Shown here piece after piece: positions 10,950 through 21,635 of a DNA stretch of 64,000 nt. The notes beneath the pieces are model-generated. The model did no database searches, was not told the origin of the DNA, and was given only the letters and a program-made list of their open reading frames with translations. This DNA comes from Torreya grandis. Taxonomy: Eukaryota; Streptophyta; Pinopsida; Cupressales; Taxaceae. The stretch lies in the NCBI GenBank assembly GCA_037957365.1, contig JARHVA010000001.1, positions 13,411,001-13,475,000 on the forward strand, read 5' to 3'. Every line of letters starts with the position of its first letter. The first letter of the stretch is position 1. The translations under genes and the position numbers were made by a program.

Positions 10950-12234
10950 TTCATGATGCAGCTATAGCTAAAAAACCAGCTGTTATGAAGGATTGGACAT
11001 CAGACTTGAGGCATTTCCTTCTCACTAGTGAGTGCCTGCAGGGCCTTGATAGGACCAAGAGGAGATATTTCAGACTCCAATCTCTCCCTTATGCCCTGAT
11101 TGATGGAGTGATGTTCAGAAGGGATCTCTCAAGAGTGCTTTTAAGGTGCATAGACCCAAGTCAAGCCGATAAGGTGATGTCCGAGTTCCATGATGGGCCA
11201 ACTGGTGGTCACTTTTCTCCTAGGCCTACAGCGGCAAGAATAATGAGAGCTGGTTACTTCTGGCCTACTCTATTCAGAGACACTCATGCTGGATATGAAA
11301 GTGCCAAAAGTGTGCACTCTTTGATGGAAAACAACGACTGATTGCCATGCCTTTATAGCCTATTCATGTAGAGCAGCGATTTATGCAATGGGGCCTTGAC
11401 TTTATAGGGATGATTAACCCCCCCTCCAGTGTTGAACACAAGTGGGCCCTGACCACCACATATTACTTCACAAGATGGGTAGAGGCTGTCGCTTTGAAGG
11501 AAACCAACAAATGTGCAGTCTTAAATTTTTATGAAGACCTGGTGGTAAGGTTTGGGGTTCCAGCTACCATCATCTCAGATAACGCTTTAACTTTTCTGGG
11601 AACTAAAACGAGTGAATGGGTGTTGAGATACATCTACCTCAACGCTTCTTCCAACTACTACCCACAAGGGAATGGACTGGCTGAATCCACCAACAAAAAT
11701 CTGATCAAGATTATCAAAAAAACAATGGAGGATAATCAGAGAACTTGGCATGCCAAGTTGAAAATAGCCCTGTAGGTAGATACGGTCACTCCAAAGAGAG
11801 CAATTGGTAATTCAGCATACACGCTCGTGTATGGAAGGGAAGCTAGGCTTCTTATTTCACTTGAGTTGCCAGCCTTGGACATTGCTCACCAGCTGCAGTT
11901 AGAAGGCAACAGCATGGAGGTTAGGCTATGCGAGTTGATGGAGTTTCAAGAGACAAGGGACCAGGCTATGGCTTCTATGACTAGCTACCAATAGCAGACG
12001 AAGAAACACTTCGACAAGAGATCTTTATCAAAAGGTTTCTCTGAAGGAGACATCGTCTTGAAATGGGATGCTGACCGAGCTAAGCCTGGAAAGCATGTAA
12101 ATTTTGATGCCATATGGAGTGGTCCATACGTCATCACCCAGTGCAACTAGCACAATGTGTTCGAACTCTCCAGGTTGGATGGTGAAGAACTTTATATCCC
12201 AGTAAATGGGATACATCTTAAGCATTATCACTGA
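10943..12234 (+). pseudogene. Integrase fragment of element B
   Basis: The N-terminal region (GGHFSPRPTAARIMRAGYFW, about 11204-11263) precedes a stop at 11339-11341 and a frame change. The catalytic core keeps D in LDFIG (11398), D in ISDNALTF (11578) and E in NGLAESTNK (11683), with roughly 35 residues between the last two as in the DD35E pattern. A TAG interrupts at 11773-11775, and more stops follow at about 11992 and 12148. The C-terminus (KGFSEGDIVLKWDADRAKPG) matches the K-element copy at 57017-57388, minus strand. No chromodomain is seen, as expected for Tat. Confidence 0.8.
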
Positions 12235-12487
12235 GCCCTCCTCCCATCATGTATATATTTTTTTTGTTTTTTCCCTCTTTTTCCTAAGTGCTTTTGCACA
12301 TGTTAGTAGTTTTCTTAATCTTGTGTGTGTTTCGTTTCCTTTTGGGGTAAGAACTTCGTGATTGATTCTTGGATATCTCAAGGCGGTTGCTAACTTTTCA
12401 AGCTGCGTTCTGACTCCATGCCCAATGGACTTTGAGGCTACTGGTATCTAAGCATAGCAGGCATGCATCCCCTGGGAATCGCCAATT
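12235..12487 (+). other. 3' untranslated region of Tat-like element B
   Basis: This non-coding stretch runs from the end of integrase to the LTR. It contains TTTGCACATGTTAGTAG, TGATTGATTCTTGG, a GACTCCATGCCCAATGGACT segment and the terminal AGCATAGCAGGCATGC plus CCCCTGGGAATCGCCAATT. The same order of motifs is found before the 3' LTR of element J (62760-62971). There is no typical long purine tract next to the LTR, so the plus-strand primer is not obvious. Confidence 0.7.
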
Positions 12488-12526
12488 TGTTAACCATTTT
12501 GGCCCTGCAGGCCAAAATCAGTCTCC

Positions 12527-12999
12527 TAATCCGGGCAACACTTTGAGTGACCACTCAGGTGACAAAAATGATCCGGGCAACAATTTGGGTGACCATTCAG
12601 GTGACAGTTAATTCCTCGAATTTTGTATTGTTTTCATTCTTGGAAGTCACATTGTCAGTGACAGTTATTTCCTCAAGCCATTATGTCCTCGAGTATTTCC
12701 TCGAGCCATTATGTCCTCGAGCGCTGTATTGTTTTAATTTTGTTATTTCTCTCGAGCCACTCATTCTTAAATGCTCACCATTAATTCCTCGAGCCACTCA
12801 ATCTCCCAATGTTTTCAAAATATGTATAAATGCATTGTAACCCGAAAAGAGAAAGCAGACATCTCTTCCCAGAGATAAAATTATATTTGTATTGCGATCT
12901 TTAAGTAATACGACGTCTCTTCTCAGAGAATTCATTGTTATTGTGTTATTTCTATGCTATTGAAATATTCGTTAACCAAAACTTTTGAGTTTTGGATCA
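12527..12999 (+). repeat. Gypsy-3 5' LTR
   Basis: It starts TAATCCGGGCAACA (the 3' copy has TGATCCGGGAAACA, so the first dinucleotide is mutated) and ends GAGTTTTGGATCA. It contains several TTCCTCGAGCCA units around 12675-12800 and a TATAAATGCATTG box near 12824. It is about 65 bp longer than the 3' LTR because it carries extra CTCGAG-containing units. Confidence 0.9.
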
Positions 13000-13000
13000 G

Positions 13001-13012
13001 TGGTATCAGAGC
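13001..13012 (+). other. Primer-binding site of Gypsy-3 (tRNA-iMet type)
   Basis: TGGTATCAGAGC lies one base after the 5' LTR end. It is the standard initiator-tRNA-Met primer site of plant chromoviruses and fixes the LTR boundary. Confidence 0.9.
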
Positions 13013-13123
13013 GGTTTGTCTTGAGAGTGTATTTTCTCAAGGACGAGGTCAGGGTACAGTTAACTTGGGTGGGAAGCGACAGAGCTTCCAAACATTCCAC
13101 TTGTGCGCCCCAAACGAACTCAA

Positions 13124-14048
13124 ATGGCGGACGACACCGAGACATCCGATCCTTTCAAGGAAATGGTGAATGAAGCCCTCCAGCGGCAACAAGCGCAGAT
13201 GCTCCAACAATTTGCTCAAATTCTTCAAACACTTCCAATGGAAAATTCTGGCTCTGTGGCTACACATCCTAGCTCCTCATCGAGGGAGCTTTCTTTCAGT
13301 GCCCCAACACCCTTCAAGGTTTAGGTAAATTTTGATATTCCCACATTTGAAGGCAAAATCAATTTTGATGTAGTGGAAAATTGGTTGGATCAAACGTCTT
13401 TCTTCTTCTCTGTAAATAAGTTCATCGATGGAGAAAAAATAACTTTTGCTCTTTTGAAATCATCATTCCCTGTGAAAAACTGGTGGGAAGTGTACAAAAA
13501 GAGGTTCAGTACGGATATCATTGGCTTTGGGGTGGAACCTACCTGGGATGATTTTATGGAAGCAGTAAAAGAAGAATACTATCCCATCGAAGCATATGAT
13601 GATCTGTACATACAGTGGCAACAACTTCGCCAAGGCAAGGACCAATTTGTTCAAGATTACACTGACACTTTTCATTCTTTGTTTGAAAGACTGGGCATTC
13701 AAGAAAGTGAGAAACATAAAACTCTCAAATATCGTGGTGGACTACAATGGTACATCCGGGGGGAAATGGAACTCTTCAATTTGGAAACCCTCAGTGAGGC
13801 ATATAAATTTGCAGTGAAGATTGAACAGAAGCATGGCAGGAAGAATACGAAGAGTCAACCTTCAAAATGGAAAAGTGACAAGGTCAAACATGAGGCCAAA
13901 ATTGGAAGCAGGAGTTTCAGGATAAGAAATCCCAGAAGGGAAAGGCTAGAAAATGGTGTGATTACCACAAAACTGGAACTCACTCCAAAGAAGAATGTCG
14001 AGCCATCAAGTCACTGCTCTCTAAGTCACAATACTCGACGTCTACTAC
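13124..14048 (+). pseudogene. Gag of Gypsy-3 (broken)
   Basis: The start is the ATG at 13124 (MADDTETSDPFKEMV), followed by a glutamine-rich coiled stretch (LQRQQAQMLQQFAQILQ). A TAG at 13322-13324 interrupts it, after which the capsid-like part continues: NFDVVENWLDQTSFFF, WEVYKKRF, WDDFMEAVKEEYYP, QLRQGKDQFVQDYTDTFHSL, LKYRGGLQWYIRGEMELF. A basic tail follows, then a frame shift near 14000-14050 into the protease frame. No intact CCHC knuckle is readable. Confidence 0.8.
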
Positions 14049-14049
14049 T

Positions 14050-17000
14050 TTGCCTCATACACAACCTACAGTCGAAGAGGATGAAAAAGAAATTGTAGAT
14101 GCTGAGCCTGACACCATCGTCACTTCATCACAGACTTGTGAGGAAAGACCAGATGACAAAGAAAGATTGTTTCACTCCAAATTATGGGTAAAAGGTAAGC
14201 CTCTGCATTTCATTCTTGATAGTGGGAGTCAAAAGAATTTAATCTCGGCTAAAGTTGTGAAAAGTCTAGGTCTATCCATGAAACCTCATCCAAAGCCCTA
14301 TAGTATTGGGTGGTTGAGCCCAGAGAGAGACCTTCGTGTCACCCATCAGTGTCTTCTTTCATATGCTATAAAACCATTCCAAGATGAAGTCTTGTGTGAT
14401 GTGGTCAATCTAGATGTTTGTGATGTACTCCTTGGTCAATTGTTCATGTATGAGCGACATGGCATCTATGAATCCCGAACCCAAAGGATCACCCTCACTC
14501 TTGGAACACGGTGCTATAGGGTACTAGAGGCACCACCTCCCACATCTGTCTCCCTGATCATTGCTAAGCAATGCAAGAGATTGGTGGAGAAGACAAAGCA
14601 ATTTGTTCTCATGGTGGTCAAACCACAGAAATCCAAGGAGGCCGATGTTGCGGTCCTAACTACACAATCAAGACAACAACAAAAGCAGATAGGACGGATC
14701 ACAGGCAAATATGATGACTTATTCAAGTCACCCACAGGAGTTCCACTGCATTGCTAGGTAAAACATTCTATCGATTTAATCCCAGGATCACCTTTGCCTA
14801 ACAGTCCTGTGTATCGCAGATCAGTTTTGGAGAATGATGAGATAAAAAGACAGATTCAAGAATTGATCCAAAGGGGTCACATCAGGGAAAACTCTTCACC
14901 TTGTGGTAGCCAAATCGTCTTGGTACCAAAGAAAGATGGAACATGGAGGCTTTGCATTGACTACCGAGCCCTGAATAAAATCTCTGTGAGGAATCGTTAC
15001 CCTCTCCCCATAATCGATGACCTGCTGGACCAGCTCTGTGGTGCAAAGTTCTTTACCAAAATTGATCTCAAATTTGGTTATCACCAAATTCCCATCGATC
15101 CCACTGATGTCTGGAAAACTGCATTCAAATCTGAGGAGGGGCTCTTTGAATGGTTGGTTATGGCTTTTGGCCTAACTAACGCACCTACAACCTTCATGAG
15201 GATGATGGATGACATCCTACGACCCTTCACCAACTCATTCGTGGTTGTCTACTTAGATGACATTCTCATCTATAGCAAAACATGGGAAGAATATTTGCAA
15301 CATGTTCGTAAAGTGCTTCAAACTCTTCGGGAGCACAAGTTGTATGCAAATCTTGACAAGTGCACATTCACAATGACAACAATTCAGTACCTCGAGTACG
15401 TTGTGAATAAGGAAGGGGTCCATGTCGATCCATAAAAGATTCGGTTCGAGAATGGCCCACACCAAGGACCCTCACAAAGCTTCGCAGCTTTTTGGGCCTT
15501 GCAAATTTCTACCGCAGGTTTGTTCTTGGATTTTCACATGTTGCTTGGTCACTAGCCCAAGTGACTAAAGAAGGAGCTAAAGCTACATTTCAGTGGGGTG
15601 AAATACAACAAAGGGCATTTGAGAATTTGAAGAACAGACTCTGCTCAGCCCCTGTTCTTGCCTTGCCAAATTTGCATCAACCGTTTGAGTTGATGACAGA
15701 TGCATCTGAATATGCCATGGGAGCTGTCATCATGCAGCATGGCCATCCTATTGCATACCACAGTGAAACTTTCACTGATACAGTCCGGAAATATCCAACA
15801 TATGATAAGGAGCTCTATGCCATTGTACAAGCCTGTAAACACTGGAAACACTACATCTTGGGGAAAGAGACGGTCATCCACACCGACCACAAACCATTGG
15901 AATTCATCCAGACGCAAAGCAAACTACGAAATGAGAGGCACCAAAAGTGGGCCACGTATCTTCAGCAATTTCACCTAATAATCAAACACAAAAAGGGGAG
16001 CTCAAATACAGCTGCAGATTGCCTGTGCCGCCCACCAATTACTACACTCAACAGTTCTTCACCTGTGCAGACATGAGACTACGACTTGGGGTGCTTTGTA
16101 TGAAGTAGATCCTACCTTTGCTGACACATATCAAGCGCTCCAAAGAGGTGAACATGTTTTTGACTTCTATTTTCAAGACAATGTCCTCTGCCATATGGGG
16201 CACATCTGTGTTCCTATTGCAGAGCAACAAAAGATGATATGGGAAGCACACTTCAGTAGGATAGCTAGCCACTTTGGTATTGAAAAAACATTAGCAGTTC
16301 TTCAAAAACACTTCTATTGGCTCCATATGCGAAAAGATGTGGAAAGATATCTCAAATCTTACACTCCATGTGCAATAGCCAAGCCAACAAATAAGAAGCA
16401 AGGATTGTACACGCCATTGCCAGAACCAACCAGGCCTTGGGAATCTGTCTCAATGGATTTTCTCTCAGGTTTGCCCACTTCCAAACATGGCAAGGACTGT
16501 ATTTTTGTGGTAGTTGATCATTTTTCAAAAATGGCTATCATGCTTGCTTGTAAGAAAAATATGTTTGCTGAGGAAACTGCTCAACTATATTTTAGTCATG
16601 TGTGGCTCCATTTTGGTCTTCCCAAGTCCATTGTCTCAAATTGAAATAGCAAGTTCCTGAGCATCTTCTGGTCCACTCTATGGAAGATGATGGATACTAA
16701 GCTGATGAAGTCCACAACCTTCCATCCATAGACTGATGGTCAGACCGAGGTGGTAAACCGCTTGATTGTTCACATGATTTGGATGTATCACTCCAAACAT
16801 CCACCAACATGGAACGAGGGACTTCCTTTCATACAACATAGATACAATCGGGCGCTGCACAGCTCGACCAAGCACAATCCATTCCAAGTATGTTTTAGGT
16901 TCCAACCTATGGCACCAATTGATATAGTTGTTCCATTTTCCACCATGGAATACACACCTCATGAAAGATCTGAGGCAGCAAAAGCAACAAAATTTATTGA

Positions 17001-17398
17001 ACAAATGCAACATATCCAGCAACAAGTTCACGACATCCTGGAGAAGATGAATCAGAAGTATAAGCTACGCCATGACAAACATAGGATTGGACACCATTTT
17101 GCTGTGGGTGACAAGGTTTGGTTATAGCTTCGGAAGGAACGGCTTGCAGGCCCACACAGAAAGATTCGGCCTCTGCGATATGATCCATACACCATTACCA
17201 GAAAAGTTGCAGAAAATGCTTTTGAGTTGAACCTACCAGCCTACCTTGGCCTGCATCCAATATTCAATGTGGAGCTCCTCAAACCATATCACCCACCTCT
17301 ATTGGACACTTCAGTTGTGGCAGAACAACTAGACATTGATGAGCTTGATCCACAGAGTTTTGCTCCAGTAGAAGAGGATCAGATTGTGGATACTTAGA
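14050..17398 (+). pseudogene. Pol of Gypsy-3 (broken)
   Basis: The protease has the catalytic DSG in FILDSGSQKNLIS (D at 14218). RT has RLCIDYRALNK, KIDLKFGYHQI and YLDD at 15250-15261. RNase H has MTDASEYAMGAVIMQ and HTDHKPLEF. The integrase has an N-terminal zinc region near 16230-16370, D at 16456 (SMDFLSG) and E at 16747 (DGQTEVV). Nonsense codons are at 14755 (TAG), 15433 (TAA), 16074 (TGA), 16642 (TGA), 16729 (TAG), 17125 (TAG) and 17396 (TAG), with a frame shift near 15435-15490. After 17400 a chromodomain-like remnant (SIPLYRVVRRGQLS...GEW) remains. The element cannot make a functional Pol. Confidence 0.88.
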
Positions 17399-17560
17399 TG
17401 AAGACAACAAGAGGAGGCTCTATTCCACTATATCGAGTGGTCAGAAGAGGCCAGCTTAGCCACCAAGGTGAGTGGCTCACATAGAATCAAATCAAGACAC
17501 AACTACCCCACCTGACGGGGAATATTGAAGCAATGAAGACCATTGCTTTTCAAGGAGGAA

Positions 17561-17966
17561 TGATCCGGGAAACACTTTGGGTGACCACTCGGGTGACAGA
17601 AATGATCCGGGCAACAATTTGGGTGACCATTCGGGTGACAGTTAATTCTTCGAATTTTGTATTGTTTTCATTCTTGGAAGTCACAATGTCAGTGACAGTT
17701 ATTTCCTCGAGCCATTATGTCCTCGAGCGCTGTATTGTTTTAATTCTGTTATTTCTCTCGAGCCACTCAATCTCCCGATGTTTTCAAAATATGTATAAAT
17801 GCATTGTAACCCGAAAAGGGAAGGCAGACATCTCTTCCCATAGATAAACCTATATTTGTATTGCGATCTTTAAGTAATACGGCGTCTCTTCTCAGAGAAT
17901 TCATTGTTATTGTTATTTCTATGCTATTGAAATATTCGTCAACCAAAACTTCTGAGTTTTGGATCA
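17561..17966 (+). repeat. Gypsy-3 3' LTR
   Basis: It begins TGATCCGGGAAACACTTTGG directly after the purine-rich AAGGAGGAA and ends GTTTTGGATCA. It matches 12527-12999 except for point changes and fewer CTCGAG units. Confidence 0.9.
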
Positions 17967-18089
17967 CCTTCCCTTGCTGTTTTGAGCCAGTTTCAAATTT
18001 GATTTTTTGCACAAGTCTTTCGGCAAAAGGAGGAACTAGTTCAATGGTTCGATGTCGGGGTCCAATGCCATGATCTTTCCAAGAACTTT

Positions 18090-18450
18090 GAACTTGAACT
18101 TTGAACCATTGTTGGTTCAGTCGGTTTGGTTCAACGACTTGGTTCAATCGACTTGGTTCAAAGAAATGGTTCACTCAGTTGGTTCAATCAGTTGATTCAA
18201 TCTTTTGGTTCGATCGGCTTGGTTCAATGACTTGGTTCAATCGGCTTGGTTCAACGACTTGGTTCAAAGTGTTGGTTCAGTCGGCTTGGTTCAAAGAATT
18301 GGTTCAATCGAATGGTTCAAAGCGGTTGGTTCAAGTGGTCAATTGAATGAACAGAACAAAGTATTGAACCATTGAACTGTTGAACCGTTGAACCATTGTT
18401 GGTTCAATCAAACGGTTCAATCAGTCGGTTCAATCGGAAGGTTCAAGGGA
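18090..18450 (+). repeat. GGTTCAA array in LTR copy b
   Basis: I count about 19 GGTTCA words in roughly 340 bp, most as GGTTCAAT, GGTTCAAC or GGTTCAAA, separated by short words such as CGGCTTG, CGACTTG and AGTTG. One reads GGTTCGATCGG. The spacing is often 15 or 16 bp but irregular. An open frame across it (18101-18346) translates to a low-complexity WFNRLGS-type peptide and is not a gene. Confidence 0.85.
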
Positions 18451-18556
18451 TTCTCTCAAAGCCCGAAGGACAAGTGCCCTTGCGAAGGGTAGGGAACATT
18501 TGCGAAAGGATCAAAGAGAAGGCCGAAAGGGTAAGGTTTTCTTCAGAAAAGCAAAT

Positions 18557-18880
18557 GATGAATTTTTTCGGACAAAATGTCCGAAAGAATTTCTTCAAAC
18601 ATTTTATCCGAAGAAATTGCCAAGTCAAGGAACAAAAGGATATCTTTCGAAAAGATTTTCCACGGCGAAATTTCACAAGAGAAATACTTCGGACATTTTC
18701 CTTTGGACAGAATGCTGAAAGGCCCGACAGAAAGCGGCAAAGGCAAAGGAAAGATTTCCTTCGAACATTTTGTCCGAAGGAATGTTGAAAGGTCCGACAG
18801 AAAGCGGCAAAGGCAAATGAAAGATTTCCTTCGGACAAAATATCCGAAGGATTTCCTTTGGGCATTTTGTCTGAAGGATT
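18557..18880. repeat. Nested palindromes in LTR copy b
   Basis: Repeated TTCGGACAAAATGTCCGAA-like inverted repeats and half-sites (CGGACATTTT, AACATTTTGTCCGAAGG) occur here, with a 47-bp direct repeat around GGTCCGACAGAAAGCGGCAA (about 18720 and 18790). It is the same module as at 8812-8945. Confidence 0.8.
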
Positions 18881-21286
18881 TGAAGAACAAGGCCGCCCGA
18901 AGGACCCCGAAGGGCAAGTACCCTTGTGGGGGACTCTTGGCGACCACAAAATGGACCATTCTCAAGGCCCGAAGGGACACTTTCCCTTCGGGGGGTTCTA
19001 AAGACAGGAAGCTGAAGGAATTCAAAGGGGTGATGTCCCCGAAGACATCAAATTGGACATCAAGAACTAGCTGTTGGGGTCTGGACGTCAAATGACGTCC
19101 CCGAAGACGTCAAATTCAGAGCAATAGACTAGCCGTTGGCTTTCAAATGGCGATGGGCGCATAGACGTCAACTTTGCAGAAATGAAATAACCGTTTGTTT
19201 TTTAATGAAAGGCGCGAACCCGAAGGAATTCAAAGGGCTAAAGGCCAAAACGAAGAGACCACCGAGAAGGGAGCCCAAAGAGCCAAAGAATTAGTAGAAG
19301 ATAGCCCCCGAGGGCCGAAGGAGCCAGAAAAGACAAAGTGCAGAAATGAACAAAATAGTCCAAGTGGCAAAGGAAGGTGTCGACTCAAGGAGTTACTCCA
19401 ACGGTTGGCACAGTATTTGCCAAGTGGTCATCAAGGAGCGCAAACAGTGAACAGCACGACCTATTTTTCTTCACTTTGCATTGATGAGCAGACAAACTGC
19501 GTGAATGCCTTGAAGGAGTGGTCTTGTTTGCAGACAAACGGCATGGCCTATGTTTTCACACATGACGTTTAATGTATTTAGATGTCTAAAGTCAAAATCG
19601 GAGCCAACACAACTTTCTCTTTCAGCGGCTTCCTCTTCTCAATGCTCTCAGCACACGTGGGCCACTTGTCAAAGGGCGCCAAAGTCTTTTCCAAAAGGGG
19701 CGTCCTTTGCCTCCTCTTTCTCTATATATATTGAATCAAAGGGAGAAATCCATCGGACAACATATCCGAAGGATTTCAAGACCAAGGAGCCGAAGGACCC
19801 CGAAGGGCAGGTGCTCTTGCAGGGGACTCTCAGCCAAAATTGAAGGACACTTCTCCAAAGCCGAAGGGTCACCTTCCCTTCGGGAAGGTCCAAAGCAAAA
19901 TCCTGAAGGAAAGGAAACAGAAAAGCCCAACCGAAGAGAGAAAGCCAAAGAAATTCCAAGGGGTGACAGGCTTGAAGATGTCAAAATCAAGCACGGCGAA
20001 CTAGCCGTTGGAAGTTCAAACGCCCAGTGACGGGTGCGCAGACGTCAAATTTAAGGCAATGAAATAGACATTGATTTTGAAAAGCTTAAAGAAGAGCCCA
20101 ATTAACTCAGTGACCCGCCAAGAAGATAGCCCCGAGGGCCGAAGCAGATAGAGAAGATAGAACCAGGAAGAGACAAAATGCAGAAGCGGACAAAACAACC
20201 TAGGTGGCAAAGGGGAGGGATTTACTCCCGTAGTTGGAATAGTGCTTGCCAAGTGGTCATCAAACGGCGCAAACAGTAAGCGGCGCGGCCTGTTTTCTCC
20301 ACTTTGCATTTATGAGCAAACAAACCGTGTGAATATCTGGAAGGAGCAGTCTTGTTTGCAAAAAAAGAGGTGCGGCCCGTGCTTTCACATTAATGTTTGG
20401 ACGCCAAAGTCAAGACTGGCGATTACACAACATGGTTCTAGCAGGCCTCTTCTAGAAGAATGGCATCAGCAATAGTGACTTCCTCTTCCCAATGCTCTCA
20501 AATGCACATGGGCCAGCTTGTCAAAGGGTTCCAAAAGTCTTTTTCAAAGGGGCGCCTTTAAGTCTTCTCTCTCTATATATTGTAAAACTTCTCATTTTGA
20601 AGAAATCTCTTGGCCCGTAAGGCAAAGCTCTGCCCAAAAAACCTCTAGGCCTGTAAGGCAGAACTCTGCTGGATTTCACCTTGAATCGAGACAGCATTTT
20701 TACCTCTATTTGAGCTTACACTTTCGTATGTGTCTATGCCTTTGTTCTGTGTTAAGTCATTTTCTTTTATGCTTTCGCAGGATGATTTCAGCATGTCTAG
20801 TGCATTGTGAGCTTTTCTTTTGTAGGTTTGCCGGAAGTGTACCTAGAGGAGTGTAGGTGCCTGCGAATACACTGCCATAGTGTGTCTGAGGACGCCTCTG
20901 GCAGTTCTTCCTCCCTGTATATCCATGGACCCCTAGCCCATTGATGCAGAAGAATTTCTCGTGTCAAATGAAGTGTATGGGAGCTTGTTCTTAGTGAAAA
21001 GCGTATGTTCGGGCTGAGTGGATCAACTTTTTTGGTGTATCACCTATTAGTTTATGTTTAGGTTCTGTTTTCAGCATCCTTCTCCCTTTTCATCCCCCCC
21101 TTTTTCATTTATTTGTTAGCAGTAGGGAATCCAGGGCCTAAAAGATACATTAGAGGGAGCTAGCCCTTATCTAGAGACTCTCCCCCCAGTTTTGCCAGGC
21201 CCACAGGCAAGAGGGGAGTTTTCATTGTTGCGTGTGGAAGGCAAGAGCTCGGCCTCCTGTCCAGGGTGCAATCCATTGCGTCAACA

Positions 21287-21635
21287 ATTGCCAAAGTGGT
21301 GACAGGCCCGAAGACGTCAAACACAAGGCAACAAACTAGCCATTGGCTTTTAAATGGCGATGGGCCTGCGGACGTCAAATTTATGATGATGAAATAGCCG
21401 TTTGGTTTTTGAATAGCGACGTGCCCGCAGACGTCATTTTTTGACGGGATGCATCGGCTGTTGAGGAGAAGCCAAAGGACTAAGGCCTTCACGATAAGCG
21501 GCCGAAGACTCGTGGCGCATACCTGAGTAAACTCAGCGACCCGCCGAGAAAGAAGCCTGAAAAGCCAGCAAAAGACAAAAGGATAGCTCGAGAGCCGAGG
21601 TGCAAGGAAAGAGACAAAAACAGTGAAAGCGTGAC
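21287..21635 (+). mobile_element. Older T-family LTR (copy l), segment 1
   Basis: This is T LTR sequence of an older type (GACGTCAA modules, ACTAGCCATTGGC, GACGTCAAATTTATGATGATG) directly after the end of copy b. Element B was therefore inserted in it. It is cut at 21635 by a solo LTR and resumes at 24464. The upstream portion lies left of element B, outside the window. Further segments are 24464-24692, 26402-26761 and 29223-29691. Confidence 0.7.

Larger units (their letters stand above)
9757..12526 (+). mobile_element. Tat-like Ty3/gypsy element (B): pol remnant, 3' UTR and start of 3' LTR
   Basis: This is the right-hand part of a decayed plus-strand element. Pol (RT, RNase H, integrase) runs to about 12234, a 3' untranslated stretch follows to 12487, and a T-type LTR begins at 12488 (TGTTAACCATTTTGGCCC). 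The LTR is cut at 12526 by Gypsy-3 and resumes at 17967. The same 3' UTR and LTR start recur in element J (62508-62990) and, inverted, in element K (56740-57015). This ties the T LTR to a Tat-like pol. The 5' half lies to the left, beyond LTR copy a and outside the window. Confidence 0.8.
12527..17966 (+). mobile_element. Gypsy-3: degraded chromovirus with short LTRs
   Basis: This nearly complete Ty3/gypsy element has a 473-bp 5' LTR and a 406-bp 3' LTR, a tRNA-iMet primer site, gag, protease, RT, RNase H, integrase and a decayed chromodomain-like tail. It is inserted in the T LTR (copy b): the host text stops at 12526 (cagtctcc) and resumes at 17967 (ccttcccttgctgtt). Only CC is shared at the junctions, so a clean 5-bp TSD is not visible. 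Many stops and shifts make it inactive. Confidence 0.9.
17967..21286 (+). mobile_element. T-family LTR (copy b), remainder; 3' LTR of element B
   Basis: This continues the LTR that begins at 12488. In order it shows TGCACAAGTC, a GGTTCAA array, nested palindromes, CCGAAGGACCCCGAAGGG-type modules, GACGTCAA modules, a TATA box (19723-19730), then a second partial pass of the same modules with another TATA box (20574-20580), and the conserved R/U5. It ends at 21286 with GCGTCAACA. The joined length is near 3.4 kb, longer than the 2.2-2.8 kb of other plus-strand copies, because modules from about 18880-19740 are repeated at about 19750-20580. This looks like unequal recombination between LTRs. 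Confidence 0.8.

Noticed and set aside
12522..17971. A 5-bp target-site duplication for Gypsy-3
   Set aside because: The flanks TCTCC and CCTTC do not match. The host LTR reads through as GTCTCCTTCCC, leaving only CC shared, so none is claimed.
18101..18346. Open frame over the GGTTCAA array giving a WFNRLGS-rich peptide
   Set aside because: It follows from the tandem word. Similar peptides arise in several frames in every array, with no conserved start or codon bias.
18090..18450. tRNA genes, suggested by GGTTCAA/GGTTCGA words
   Set aside because: No A-box, acceptor stem or cloverleaf can be formed around any of the words.
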